From the NCBI GenBank assembly GCA_018609755.1, contig JAHENZ010000022.1:1-64000 (forward strand): a stretch of DNA of 64,000 nt, given 5' to 3'. The DNA is from Salinivenus sp. (lineage in GTDB: Bacteria; Bacteroidota; Rhodothermia; Rhodothermales; Salinibacteraceae). Shown piece by piece: positions 47,918 to 57,517 of this stretch (positions are counted from its first letter, which is position 1; each line of letters starts with the position of its first letter). The notes beneath the pieces are model-generated. The model saw nothing but the letters and a program-made list of their open reading frames with translations, did not search any database and was not told the origin of the DNA. A program made the position numbers and the translations under genes.

Positions 47918-48877
47918 TCACCGATCTACGTCCTCGGTATGCGCTTCTCCGTCCAGATATGGCTGCACCTCCGCCCAGGTCGGGATGCCCTCCGAGTCAC
48001 CCGTGACGGTCGTAGCCAATCCGCCGGCGACATTGCCAAGTCGGAGCGATCGTCCCACGGACCATTCTCGGAGCTGTCCGGCCAAATACCCGGCGGTGAA
48101 GGCATCCCCGGCCCCCACAACGTCGACCACCTCCACGTCGATGGCCGTTCGACGTTCGAGGTCGCCGTTCCCATTCACGGCTAATGCCCCCTTCTCTCCC
48201 AGTCGCACGACGACCTGACGAGGCCCCATTTTACGCAGTGCCCGTGCCGCCTCGGCCGGGTCTTCCTCATCAGTCAGCAGCGTGGCCTCGCCCGCCCCGG
48301 TCAGCACGGTGTGGACGTACGGCATCATCTCAAGAAGCTCCGCACGGGCCTCCTCTTCCGACCAGAGTTTTCGACGGACGTTGGGATCGAGCGATACGGC
48401 CACATCCTCGGCCTCTGCAATCTGCAGGGCCTCCCACACCGTCTCCCGACAGGACGCACTCAGGGCCGGCGTAATGCCGGTAAGGTGGAGATACTCCGCC
48501 TGCGCCACGTATTCTGCATCGAGATCGGACGGGACCATGCGACTGGCAGCAGAATCGTCGCGGTAGTAGTAGACGCGGGTCAGGTCGGAGCGGCGGCGCT
48601 CTTTAAAGTATACGCCCGTGGGGGCCTCCTCGTCTTCCACGACCCGAGAGGTGTCCACGCCCTCACCCCGGATCGCTGACTGCACACAGGCCCCAAACTC
48701 GTCTGCCCCCACCCGGCTCATCCACCCCGTCTCGTGTCCGAGGCGGGCAAGTCCAATGGCCACGTTGGATTCAGCCCCGCCGACGTATCGCTCAAACTGG
48801 CGGGCGTGGCGCAGCAATCCCGACTGCGTCGGCGTCATCTGAATCATGGACTCGCCCAGCGTTACGACGTCAAGCAT
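47918..48877 (-). CDS. kdgK: PfkB-family sugar kinase, probably 2-keto-3-deoxygluconate kinase
   Basis: VTLGESMIQMTP; YVGGAESNVAIGLARLGHETGWMSRVGADEFG; LDPNVRRKLWSEEEAR; VVDVVGAGDAFTAGYLAG. Confidence 0.85.
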   Translation of the reverse strand: MLDVVTLGESMIQMTPTQSGLLRHARQFERYVGGAESNVAIGLARLGHETGWMSRVGADEFGACVQSAIRGEGVDTSRVVEDEEAPTGVYFKERRRSDLTRVYYYRDDSAASRMVPSDLDAEYVAQAEYLHLTGITPALSASCRETVWEALQIAEAEDVAVSLDPNVRRKLWSEEEARAELLEMMPYVHTVLTGAGEATLLTDEEDPAEAARALRKMGPRQVVVRLGEKGALAVNGNGDLERRTAIDVEVVDVVGAGDAFTAGYLAGQLREWSVGRSLRLGNVAGGLATTVTGDSEGIPTWAEVQPYLDGEAHTEDVDR

Positions 48878-49172
48878 TCACGAATCGGGAAATCATTGAG
48901 GGAGTTGCGAATAGACATACGATCACCGCCCCCCTACGCTAGACGGCAGGTGAGAAAAGATCAACCTTCGACGACGACATCCGGCACTCCAAAGAGAGGT
49001 GCTCGCCTCACTGAATTTCAAACTCCTCCAATGCCAACCGCACCTTGGGTGTTTGACTCTATCTCAATGCGCCCACGCTCCCGCGTCCTCTTTCGCTTAC
49101 AGAAATGGAGTGTCCCCTTTGCTGAGAAGCGAACGAGCCCACAGCTTCGAATCATAAGCGCGTCTCGCCTTC

Positions 49173-49952
49173 TCATTCAATTACGCCGCGTTCGGCCAGC
49201 GACGTATGGTCCATGCCCGCGATAATGAGGTGGTCGTGGACTGGAATGCCCATCGTTTGTCCTGCTTCCACCAGTTGACGAGTGATGCGAACGTCCTCAC
49301 GGCTGGGCTCGGGGTTGCCGGAGGGGTGGTTGTGGAGACAAATCACCGCTGCTGCGTCGTCGAGGATGGCCTGCTCAAAGACCCCGCGCGGTTCAACGAC
49401 ACTCGAGGAGAGTCCCCCTTCGCTCACTGTATAGTCGCCGATGATGACGTTGGCCGTGTTCAGATGAACAACCTTGAATACCTCCTTCTTGAGGTCCCGC
49501 ATGAGGGGACCGTACACGTCTGCCACGTCGCCGGGACAGGTCACCTGGACGCGCTCCTCCTGCTGCCGCTGGGACTCGACCCGGCGGCCGGCCTCGAAAG
49601 CTGCGGTGAGCTTGGCTGCCTTGGCCGGCCCCACCCCCTGGGTGCGAGTCAGTTCTTTGGGCTTGCGCTGCGAGACGGCGTGGAGCGAGCCGTAGCTCTG
49701 CAGGAGCGACCGCCCCAACTCGACCGCCGAGACGGGACCGTCGCTCGTGCGCGTGCCAGACCCAAGCAGAAGCGCCAGCACCTCGGCGTCGGACAACACC
49801 GTGGGCCCGTGCTGCAAGAGCTTCTCGCGGGGCTGATCGGACGGGTCCCACTCGTGGATGGGGACGTGGTAGAGAAGCGCGGGCTCACTCGACTCCTCGT
49901 CGGCGGAAGAATCGGACTCCGGGTCTTCGGAAGAAGAGTTCGTGGCTCCCAT
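49173..49952 (-). CDS. radC: RadC-family JAB/MPN-domain protein
   Basis: REKLLQHGPTVLSDAEVLALLLGSGT; GVGPAKAAKLTAAFE; AAAVICLHNHPSGNPEPSREDVRITRQLVEAGQTMGIPVHDHLII. Confidence 0.95.
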   Translation of the reverse strand: MGATNSSSEDPESDSSADEESSEPALLYHVPIHEWDPSDQPREKLLQHGPTVLSDAEVLALLLGSGTRTSDGPVSAVELGRSLLQSYGSLHAVSQRKPKELTRTQGVGPAKAAKLTAAFEAGRRVESQRQQEERVQVTCPGDVADVYGPLMRDLKKEVFKVVHLNTANVIIGDYTVSEGGLSSSVVEPRGVFEQAILDDAAAVICLHNHPSGNPEPSREDVRITRQLVEAGQTMGIPVHDHLIIAGMDHTSLAERGVIE

Positions 49953-50048
49953 GAGAGAAGATGATCTTGAGGTTATTACTGAATGCACCCTCAAGACACA
50001 CAATCTCCCTCAATTATAACGTCAGCTCCGCCCGTCCCCTGGTGGAGA

Positions 50049-51170
50049 CTATTCCGGCACCAGCTCATTCAGCAGGTGCGCGTTCGAGGGGCTGTTCTGC
50101 AGGTGCCGTTGGAGTGCCTGCATCGCCTCGATGGGCGAGCGGGAATTGAGTGCGCGGAAGAGTTGGTTGTGCTTCTTCCGGCGCACCTCGCCCAGCAGCC
50201 GCTCCTCATTCCGGGTGCCGCTCTCCCGCAGATTGACCGCTGGGAAAATGCGCTTGTCGGCCATCTCGCGGTCCAGGACAATCTCGGAATTCCCCGTGCC
50301 CTTGAATTCCTCGAAGATGACCTCGTCCATCCGGCTTCCAGTGTCGACGAGCGCTGTAGCTATGATCGTGAGCGAACCGCCCCCCTCGACGTTGCGGGCC
50401 GCGCCGAAAATCTGGCGCGGGATCTTGAGCGCCTCGGCGTCAAGCCCACCTGAGAGCGTGCGACCACTGCCGTCGACCCAGAGGTTGAACGTGCGACCGA
50501 GACGGGTCAAGGAGTCGAGCAGGAGCACGACGTCCTTTCCCGTCTCCACGAGCCGCTTCGCGTGCTCCAGAGCGAGGGTCGAAACGCGAACGTGGTTGTC
50601 TTCTCCCCGATCGTTGGAGGACGCAAAGACCTGCGACTCTGTGGTACGCCGAAAGTCGGTCACCTCTTCCGGACGCTCGTCCACGAGTAGCGACACGAGC
50701 TCGACTTCCGGATGATTGGCCGTCACGCCCGCCGCGATGTCCTTGAGCATGACGGTCTTGCCGGCCCGCGGCGGCGAGACGATGAGAGCCCGCTGCCCCT
50801 TCCCGAGCGGGGCCACGAGGTCGAGCACCCGCATGGACATGTCATCGGTGCCCGTAATGAGATTGAGCTTCTCGTCCGGGTAAATGCTGGCCCCGTGATC
50901 GAACGTCTTGAGCTGCGCCCATTCCTTGGGCGGCATGCCCATGACGCTGTCGATCCAGCCAACCTGCATCCCGCCCTTGCGGCCGGGTTTGAGATCTCCC
51001 TCTATGACGACCCCGTCCCGCAGATTAAACTTGCGAATGAGGGGCGGCGGCATGAACGGATCATCGTCATCTTTGGGGAGATCCGGCCGCAGCTCACGCA
51101 TGAAGCCGTACTTCTTATCCCCAATCAGCTCGAGGAGACGACGAAATTTCTTTTTCTCGTTTTCGGACAT
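50049..51170 (-). CDS. rho: transcription termination factor Rho (short form, no Rho_N helical domain seen)
   Basis: GKGQRALIVSPPRAGKTVMLKDIA; LVDERPEEVTDFRR; LLLDSLTRLGRTFN; SLTIIATALVDTGSRMDEVIFEEFKGTGNSEIVLDR; in-frame TAA 9 nt upstream of start. Confidence 0.97.
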   Translation of the reverse strand: MSENEKKKFRRLLELIGDKKYGFMRELRPDLPKDDDDPFMPPPLIRKFNLRDGVVIEGDLKPGRKGGMQVGWIDSVMGMPPKEWAQLKTFDHGASIYPDEKLNLITGTDDMSMRVLDLVAPLGKGQRALIVSPPRAGKTVMLKDIAAGVTANHPEVELVSLLVDERPEEVTDFRRTTESQVFASSNDRGEDNHVRVSTLALEHAKRLVETGKDVVLLLDSLTRLGRTFNLWVDGSGRTLSGGLDAEALKIPRQIFGAARNVEGGGSLTIIATALVDTGSRMDEVIFEEFKGTGNSEIVLDREMADKRIFPAVNLRESGTRNEERLLGEVRRKKHNQLFRALNSRSPIEAMQALQRHLQNSPSNAHLLNELVPE

Positions 51171-51878
51171 AGTCGGTTACACGATGAGTGATAAAGTCGA
51201 CAGGGATCACACCGGACCGATCCTGTCGATAGCGTACAGAGAAATTGTTTGATTGAGCTCCGAATGGTCAGTCTCAAAGATCCAGGCCTGACCGCTCGTC
51301 GTTACCCTGTTCTGCGGAATCGTCCCGCATTTCCATGCTCGGTTCCGTGGGAAAGAATGTCTCAGGGGTGTCATCCCGCCCCAGCCGACAAACCCCACAA
51401 TCCCATAGGAGCAGAACAAATCGTCTACAAGAGATCTGCCACACGAACGTACACACACAATGCCAGAAATCTCTGTCCATCCTCCGGTACTGTCCGGAGC
51501 GGGGTGCTGTCACCAATTCCTCCGAGAAACGGGATCACTGGATCAAGGAATAGGACAGCCGGACCTCCCGGCCGCCAAGAGGGACGAGTCGTCCAAATAT
51601 AGTAGGGGGAAAATAGACGCGGATTCAAAAAGGGAGACCATGGCCCAACGGTCCGGACCAGCCCTGACACTTCACCTTACGAATCTAGCCATGAGAGGCG
51701 CCGGACTACATACAAAATACCGTACGTCTGTAATCCGACATTGAGATTTCCCCGACCCCTCACGCCGGTGAGGGACCACTCTCAGGAAAGCCAAGACGGC
51801 ATTCCAGAGGGCAACAGTACTGGCGCCAAGCCAGAAGATAGGTCCTTCAATCATTTGGGGGAACGCCGAGGTAGGTAG

Positions 51879-52709
51879 ATGGTTTCCCGCACTCCGATTC
51901 GCGTCCGTTCTGCCATCCGAACGCCCGGACTTGTGACCTATCAGGACCTGCATTTCGAGCAAGATGGCCCTCCCGATGCTCCCCGTCTCCTTTTGCTTCA
52001 TGGGTGGGGAAGCAGCGCACAAAACCTGCGTCCACTCGCCAATGCCCTCTCCACCTCCTACCGCACACACACGATCGACTTGCCCGGTCACGGGGCTTCT
52101 CCTCCACCGCCTGAGCCGTGGGGTGTTCCGGAGCATGCTGCCCTTCTACACGCGTACATCGATCAGGAAATTCAATCCCCCGTCACGATCCTCGGTCACT
52201 CGAATGGGGGACGCATCGCCATGTATATGGCCAGCACCCCGGAGCACGCGCCCCTCGTCGATCGCCTCGTGCTCATTAGCCCCTCGGGCATCCAACCGGA
52301 GCGGTCCTGGAGCTACCATCTACGATCCGCTTTCGCCAACGCCCTTAAAGCCCCGTTCCAAATCCTGCCGTCTCCTCTCCGGGCGCCGGCCATGGATTGG
52401 CTCCGGCATTCCCTCGTCTGGCGCCTGCTGGGATCGTCCGACTACAACACGCTCTCCGGCGTCATGCGTGAAACATTTGTCAAAACCGTCAATCACCACC
52501 TGAACGGAGAACTGAAGCGCATAGAGGTCCCCACGCTCCTGTTCTGGGGAACGGAGGACGAGGCGGTCTCTCGGAAGCAAATGACGGTGATTGAAGACGC
52601 AATCGAGGACTGTGGACTCGTCGAACTGGAGGGGGCCGGCCACTACAGTCACCTCGACGACTTTGACACTGTTCTCTCCTCTACCCGACATTTCTTAGAG
52701 CATACCTAG
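51879..52709 (+). CDS. alpha/beta-fold hydrolase
   Basis: LLLLHGWGSSAQNLRPLANAL; VTILGHSNGGRIAMYMAST; LLFWGTEDEAVS; GAGHYSHLDD. Confidence 0.93.
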   Translation: MVSRTPIRVRSAIRTPGLVTYQDLHFEQDGPPDAPRLLLLHGWGSSAQNLRPLANALSTSYRTHTIDLPGHGASPPPPEPWGVPEHAALLHAYIDQEIQSPVTILGHSNGGRIAMYMASTPEHAPLVDRLVLISPSGIQPERSWSYHLRSAFANALKAPFQILPSPLRAPAMDWLRHSLVWRLLGSSDYNTLSGVMRETFVKTVNHHLNGELKRIEVPTLLFWGTEDEAVSRKQMTVIEDAIEDCGLVELEGAGHYSHLDDFDTVLSSTRHFLEHT

Positions 52710-52765
52710 TGTATCGCCAACCGTGTGATCGGTAGAGTCGACTCGCAAGAAGAGACACGTTTTGT

Positions 52766-52790
52766 AGCGCCGTTGGAGTCCAACGGCGCT
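52766..52790. repeat. dispersed palindromic repeat, copy 4
   Basis: AGCGCCGTTGGAGTCCAACGGCGCT; extended similarity to copy 1 over about 130 bp (13871-13999 vs 52750-52876). Confidence 0.85.
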
Positions 52791-52955
52791 TCAGGGGCGA
52801 TTTCGGCCGAAATCTCGGTAAACGTGTGTGCCGCGTGTCGCGACTCTTCTCTCCAAACCATTGACAGTTGACATAGCACTATCCTCCGCAGAGCCCTCCC
52901 TTCGGCGGAGTGCTCTTTCGCTTCACAGTCTATTCTCCAGCCCGACGTTGCCCTG

Positions 52956-54578
52956 ATGACTATCGCCCTTTCCATTCTCGCAACCATCGCGACACTGTTT
53001 GCGGGCTGGCGGGCGATGCGGCGCACGCGGTTTTTCCTCCACATCTTCCAGTTGGAAACGTACAAGTTTGACCGCTACGGCCGGTGGCTGGCCGACCACC
53101 TTTCGACCGTGGTACGGCTCTCGCACGCCGTCGGGGCCGGTCTGCTGGGCCTCGCGGCAGTGGGCTTTGCCTATTCTCCTTCTGATTGGATCGCCGTCGG
53201 CCTACTCCCCCTCTGGGCCCTGGCCTTCATTTCGTCGCGCCGGTACCGGAGCGATGAGGAAAAGAAGCCGCTTGCCTTCACCGCTCGAATGACGCGCCTC
53301 GCCGTTGCGACGGGCGTGGTGGCGGTCCTCCCAGTCGTCCTCGGCGCCGTCTATGGATGGCTGCGGGGCGACCCAAGCGGGTTTTTCTGGTACCTCCTCG
53401 GGTTTTTGATCACCGACCTTGGGGCCCCGCTGTGGGTCGCACTTGGGGCGAGCCTCACCCATCCCATCGAGACCATCATTCAGGAGGGCTTCAAGCGACA
53501 GGCTCGACAACACTTGGCTGATCGGCCCGACCTGTCGGTCGTGGGCATCACGGGGTCTTATGGCAAGACGAGCACCAAATTTATCGTCGCCGAGCTCCTG
53601 CGGCAGAAGTACAACGTGTACGCCACGCCCAGCTCGTACAATACGCCCATGGGCCTCTGCCTCGCCGTCAACGAGCACCTCAAGCCCGAACATCAGGTCC
53701 TCGTGCTGGAGTACGGCATCCGCTATCCCGGCGACATCGACGAACTCTGCGACATCGCGCGCCCGAACCTTTCGGTCGTTACGACCATCGGGGTGGCCCA
53801 CCTCGAAACGATGGGGTCGATCGATGCCATTGCGGACGAGAAGGGAAAGCTCGTAGAGTATACGACGGCGGACGGCCCTACGGTGCTGAACGCGGACGAT
53901 GACCGGGTCGACGCGATGGCTGAGCGCGCCAACGGACCGGTGTGGCGCATCTCGACCGAGGGCAATCCGGAGGCCGACATTACGGCCCAAAACATCCATT
54001 ACGACACGAGTGGCACGTCCTTTTCTGTGACGGACGATACCGGCACCACCGCTACGTTTCAGACCCGTCTGCTCGGTGTGCACAACGTAACGAACGTGCT
54101 CCTGGCCGTGGCGGTGGGACGGAGCATGGGGCTTCGACTGCGGCAGATGGCCCACGCTGCCGAGCGGATCGAGCCGATCGAGCACCGCCTGCAACTCCGC
54201 GAGCGAGGGGACGTGACGATTATCGACGACGCCTTCAACTCAAATCCCGTGGGCGCCCGAAACGCCGTCGACATCCTGGGCCGGATGAAAGACGGGCGAC
54301 GTGTGATCGTGACTCCTGGAATGGTGGAAATGGGAGACCGACAGTGGGCGGAGAACAAGACCCTCGGTACGCACATCGCGGATAACGACATCGATCTTGC
54401 CGTGCTTATCGGCGACGAGCAGACGGCCGCAATCCGGGAAGGGCTTGCAGAGTCGAACTACCCGGACGACCGCGTGAAAGTCTTCGGCAGTCTCTTTGAC
54501 GCCCAGGACTTTCTAAAGCAGTACCTCCGGTCCGGGGACGTGGTACTCTATGAGAATGACCTCCCCGACCAATACTGA
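52956..54578 (+). CDS. MurF-like Mur ligase with N-terminal multi-TM region
   Basis: Several N-terminal TM segments, then VVGITGSYGKTSTKFIVAELLRQKYNVYATPSSYNTPMGLCLAVNEHL; VLEYGIRYPGDIDELCDIARPNLSVVTTIGVAHLETMGS; IIDDAFNSNPVGARNAVDIL. Confidence 0.9.
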   Translation: MTIALSILATIATLFAGWRAMRRTRFFLHIFQLETYKFDRYGRWLADHLSTVVRLSHAVGAGLLGLAAVGFAYSPSDWIAVGLLPLWALAFISSRRYRSDEEKKPLAFTARMTRLAVATGVVAVLPVVLGAVYGWLRGDPSGFFWYLLGFLITDLGAPLWVALGASLTHPIETIIQEGFKRQARQHLADRPDLSVVGITGSYGKTSTKFIVAELLRQKYNVYATPSSYNTPMGLCLAVNEHLKPEHQVLVLEYGIRYPGDIDELCDIARPNLSVVTTIGVAHLETMGSIDAIADEKGKLVEYTTADGPTVLNADDDRVDAMAERANGPVWRISTEGNPEADITAQNIHYDTSGTSFSVTDDTGTTATFQTRLLGVHNVTNVLLAVAVGRSMGLRLRQMAHAAERIEPIEHRLQLRERGDVTIIDDAFNSNPVGARNAVDILGRMKDGRRVIVTPGMVEMGDRQWAENKTLGTHIADNDIDLAVLIGDEQTAAIREGLAESNYPDDRVKVFGSLFDAQDFLKQYLRSGDVVLYENDLPDQY

Positions 54579-54689
54579 TTGTGGAGTGGGGAATGAGAAT
54601 GTTGGATTGCCCCCTACACACTCTCACACTCTTCACCCCCCACTCCCACGCTCTCTACCCCCACGCTCCTGTTCTCCCACGCTCAGATT

Positions 54690-55292
54690 ATGCTCGACTT
54701 CGAACGACGCCTCTGGACGGACGGATACGAGCGGGTGGCCGGCCTCGACGAAGCGGGGCGGGGCTGTCTGGCCGGTCCCGTCGTGGCCGCCGCCGTCGTC
54801 CTGCCGCCTGAAATGGAAATCCCCACGATTCAGGACAGCAAAGCGCTCTCCGAGGAGGAGCGTCTTGCTGCCCGCGAGCAAATTGAAGAACAGGCCTTGG
54901 CGTTCGCGATCGCTCGCTGTTCCCCCGATGAGATTGACGAGCTCAACATCCTCCAGGCAGCCCTCAAGGCCATGCGCCGGGCTGCACACCAGTGCCAGCC
55001 GCCCCCCGACTTTCTGCTCGTGGACGGCAATCAGTGGTCACGCTCGCTGACCGACGCTCCCTGGCCGTACGAGACCGTCGTAAAGGGCGATGCCACGAGT
55101 CAGTCGATCGCCGCCGCCTCCATCCTTGCGAAGACCGAACGGGACGCAATGATGCGCTCGCTCCACGACGAGCATCCTGAATACGGCTGGGAGTCCAATG
55201 TCGGCTACCCGACCCAGCAGCACTACGAGGCCCTCGCCGAGCATGGTGCGACCCCCTACCACCGGCGGTCGTTCACACTCTTTCGGGAGTAA
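54690..55292 (+). CDS. rnhB: ribonuclease HII
   Basis: RVAGLDEAGRGCLAGPVVAAAVVLPPEMEIPTIQDSKALSEEER; VVKGDATSQSIAAASILAKTERDAMM. Confidence 0.97.
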   Translation: MLDFERRLWTDGYERVAGLDEAGRGCLAGPVVAAAVVLPPEMEIPTIQDSKALSEEERLAAREQIEEQALAFAIARCSPDEIDELNILQAALKAMRRAAHQCQPPPDFLLVDGNQWSRSLTDAPWPYETVVKGDATSQSIAAASILAKTERDAMMRSLHDEHPEYGWESNVGYPTQQHYEALAEHGATPYHRRSFTLFRE

Positions 55293-55465
55293 CCGCCCCC
55301 GTGCATGCCACACTTCCGTGCTCCCTTTTGCCCACATCCCCTCTCGCTCCTCCGGTCCACGGCTTGCCACCATCGGCTGTGCACAGTTATCCTTGAGTAG
55401 AGGCAGTTCTCCCCTCTGGTCTCCCCTTCGTCCACTCTCATCGCCCAATCCAAGATCACCTCTTT

Positions 55466-57445
55466 ATGCCTGGAACCGCTTCCGAACCGTCCGACACGTT
55501 TCCGTTTGACCAAGAGGTCGTCTGGCGGCCCGATCCCGAGGTGGTGAGCAACTCCAACCTCCGACACTTCATGGACGCGCACGAAATTTCCGGGCTTGAC
55601 GCGCTTCGCTCCCGAGCCGCCGAGGATGTCGGGTGGTTCTGGGACGCCGTTATCAACGATCTGGAGATCGAGTTTTCCCGGGACTATGACGAGATCGTCG
55701 ACCTGTCGGATGGGATCCAGCACCCGACGTGGTGCGTGGGCGGCGAAATGAACATCGTTCACAACCTGCTCGACAAGTGGCAGGGCACGCCGGTGGAGGA
55801 CCGTGTCGCCCTTCGTTGGGAAGGGGAAGACGGAGCGACGCAAACCTTGACGTACGGGGAGCTCCATCGCCGTGTGTGTCGATGTGCCAACGCCCTCCGC
55901 GACATGGGATTGGAGAAAGGCGACCGGATTGGGCTTTACATGCCCATGACGCCCGAAATTGTGATCGCATTCCTCGCGATTGTCAAGATCGGTGGAGTCC
56001 TCCTGCCCCTCTTCAGCGGCTACGGGGTGGGGGCAATCGTCACCCGCCTACAGGGCGCAGACGCAAAGGCCCTCTTTACGGCCGATGGCTTTGCACGTCG
56101 GGGCTCGCCCATCGACATGAAGGAGACGGCAGACAAGGCCGTCGCGCAGTGCCCCTCGGTCGAACACGTCATCGTACATCGACATCTCGGGCGCCGAGAC
56201 GTGCCCATGACTGCCGACCGCGACGTGTTCTGGACGGACGCACTGGCGGGCCACGACGACGAGGCCTACACCGAGCGAACGAAGGCCGAGGACGTGGTGA
56301 TGATCATCTACACGAGTGGCACCACGGGCCCCCCAAAAGGCACGGTGCACACGCACTGCGGCTTTCCCATCAAGGGGGCGCAGGACATGTATCACCCGAT
56401 GGACCTGAAGCCGGACGAGACGATGTACTGGATGAGCGACATGGGCTGGATGATGGGGCCGTGGCTCGTCTTCGGCACCCTAACCGTCGGCGCCACGATG
56501 GTGCTGTACGACGGCGCCCCCGACCATCCGGATCCCGGTCGTCTCTGGCGCATGGTGGACGATCACGACGTCACGCACCTCGGCGTCTCGCCCACCCTCA
56601 TCCGCGCCCTCAAGACGCACGGGGAAGAGCCGGTGGCGGCGGCCGACCAGTCCAGCCTGCGGGCCATCGGGTCCACCGGCAGTCCGTGGGATCCCGCGTC
56701 CTGGAAATGGTGCTTCGAAACCGTGCTCGACGGCGAAAAACCAATTCTGAACTACTCCGGCGGCACGGAAATCTCCGGCGGCATCCTCTGCGGCAATCTC
56801 TTGGAACCCCTGAAACCCGCCGCGTTCTCCGGGCCGGTGCCCGGCATGGATGCCGACGTGGTGGATACTGACGGCACACCGGTCCGAGGCGAGGTTGGTG
56901 AACTCATCATTCGAAAGCCGTGGATCGGCATGACGCGGGGCTTCTGGGACGGCGACGACCGCTACCACGACGCCTACTGGAGCCGGATCGACGACGTGTG
57001 GGTGCACGGCGACTTCGCCGCCGTTGACGAGGACGGCCTCTGGTACATCCTGGGGCGCTCGGACGACACCATCAACGTGGCCGGCAAACGCATCGGCCCA
57101 GCCGAAATCGAGGCGCTCATCAATGCCCACGAGGCAGTGGCGGAGAGTGCCGCCGTCGGCGTGCCGCACGACGTAAAGGGTTCGGAAATTGTGGCATTTG
57201 TGGTGCTCCAGTCCAATCAGAACGAGACGGAACGCCTCCGCACGGCCCTTCTGCAGACCATCGCGAACGAAATGGGCAAGCCGCTGAAACCACGTGAGAT
57301 CCTGTTCGTCGACGCGCTTCCCAAAACACGCAATGCGAAGGTCATGCGCCGCGTGATTCAATCTGCCTACCTCGACGAGGACCTGGGCGACACCTCTAGC
57401 CTAGAAGACCCGAGTACCGTCGAGGCCATCCGGAACGCCCGGTAG
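55466..57445 (+). CDS. AMP-dependent acetyl-CoA synthetase family protein
   Basis: VMIIYTSGTTGPPKGTVHTHCGFPIKGAQD; MYWMSDMGWMMGPW; LGRSDDTINVAGKRIGPAEIEALINAHEAVAESAAVGVPHDVKG; LPKTRNAKVMRRVI. Confidence 0.93.
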   Translation: MPGTASEPSDTFPFDQEVVWRPDPEVVSNSNLRHFMDAHEISGLDALRSRAAEDVGWFWDAVINDLEIEFSRDYDEIVDLSDGIQHPTWCVGGEMNIVHNLLDKWQGTPVEDRVALRWEGEDGATQTLTYGELHRRVCRCANALRDMGLEKGDRIGLYMPMTPEIVIAFLAIVKIGGVLLPLFSGYGVGAIVTRLQGADAKALFTADGFARRGSPIDMKETADKAVAQCPSVEHVIVHRHLGRRDVPMTADRDVFWTDALAGHDDEAYTERTKAEDVVMIIYTSGTTGPPKGTVHTHCGFPIKGAQDMYHPMDLKPDETMYWMSDMGWMMGPWLVFGTLTVGATMVLYDGAPDHPDPGRLWRMVDDHDVTHLGVSPTLIRALKTHGEEPVAAADQSSLRAIGSTGSPWDPASWKWCFETVLDGEKPILNYSGGTEISGGILCGNLLEPLKPAAFSGPVPGMDADVVDTDGTPVRGEVGELIIRKPWIGMTRGFWDGDDRYHDAYWSRIDDVWVHGDFAAVDEDGLWYILGRSDDTINVAGKRIGPAEIEALINAHEAVAESAAVGVPHDVKGSEIVAFVVLQSNQNETERLRTALLQTIANEMGKPLKPREILFVDALPKTRNAKVMRRVIQSAYLDEDLGDTSSLEDPSTVEAIRNAR

Positions 57446-57517
57446 AGCCGGACCATACCGAGGGATTCGTCGTTTCTTTACACCCGCTCAATCCCAAACT
57501 GTCTGTTCACTGCGGAT

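Noticed and set aside
51171-51878. Possible riboswitch in the 700-bp gap between rho and the alpha/beta hydrolase
   Set aside because: Local stems could be drawn, but no recognisable conserved riboswitch core was found by eye.
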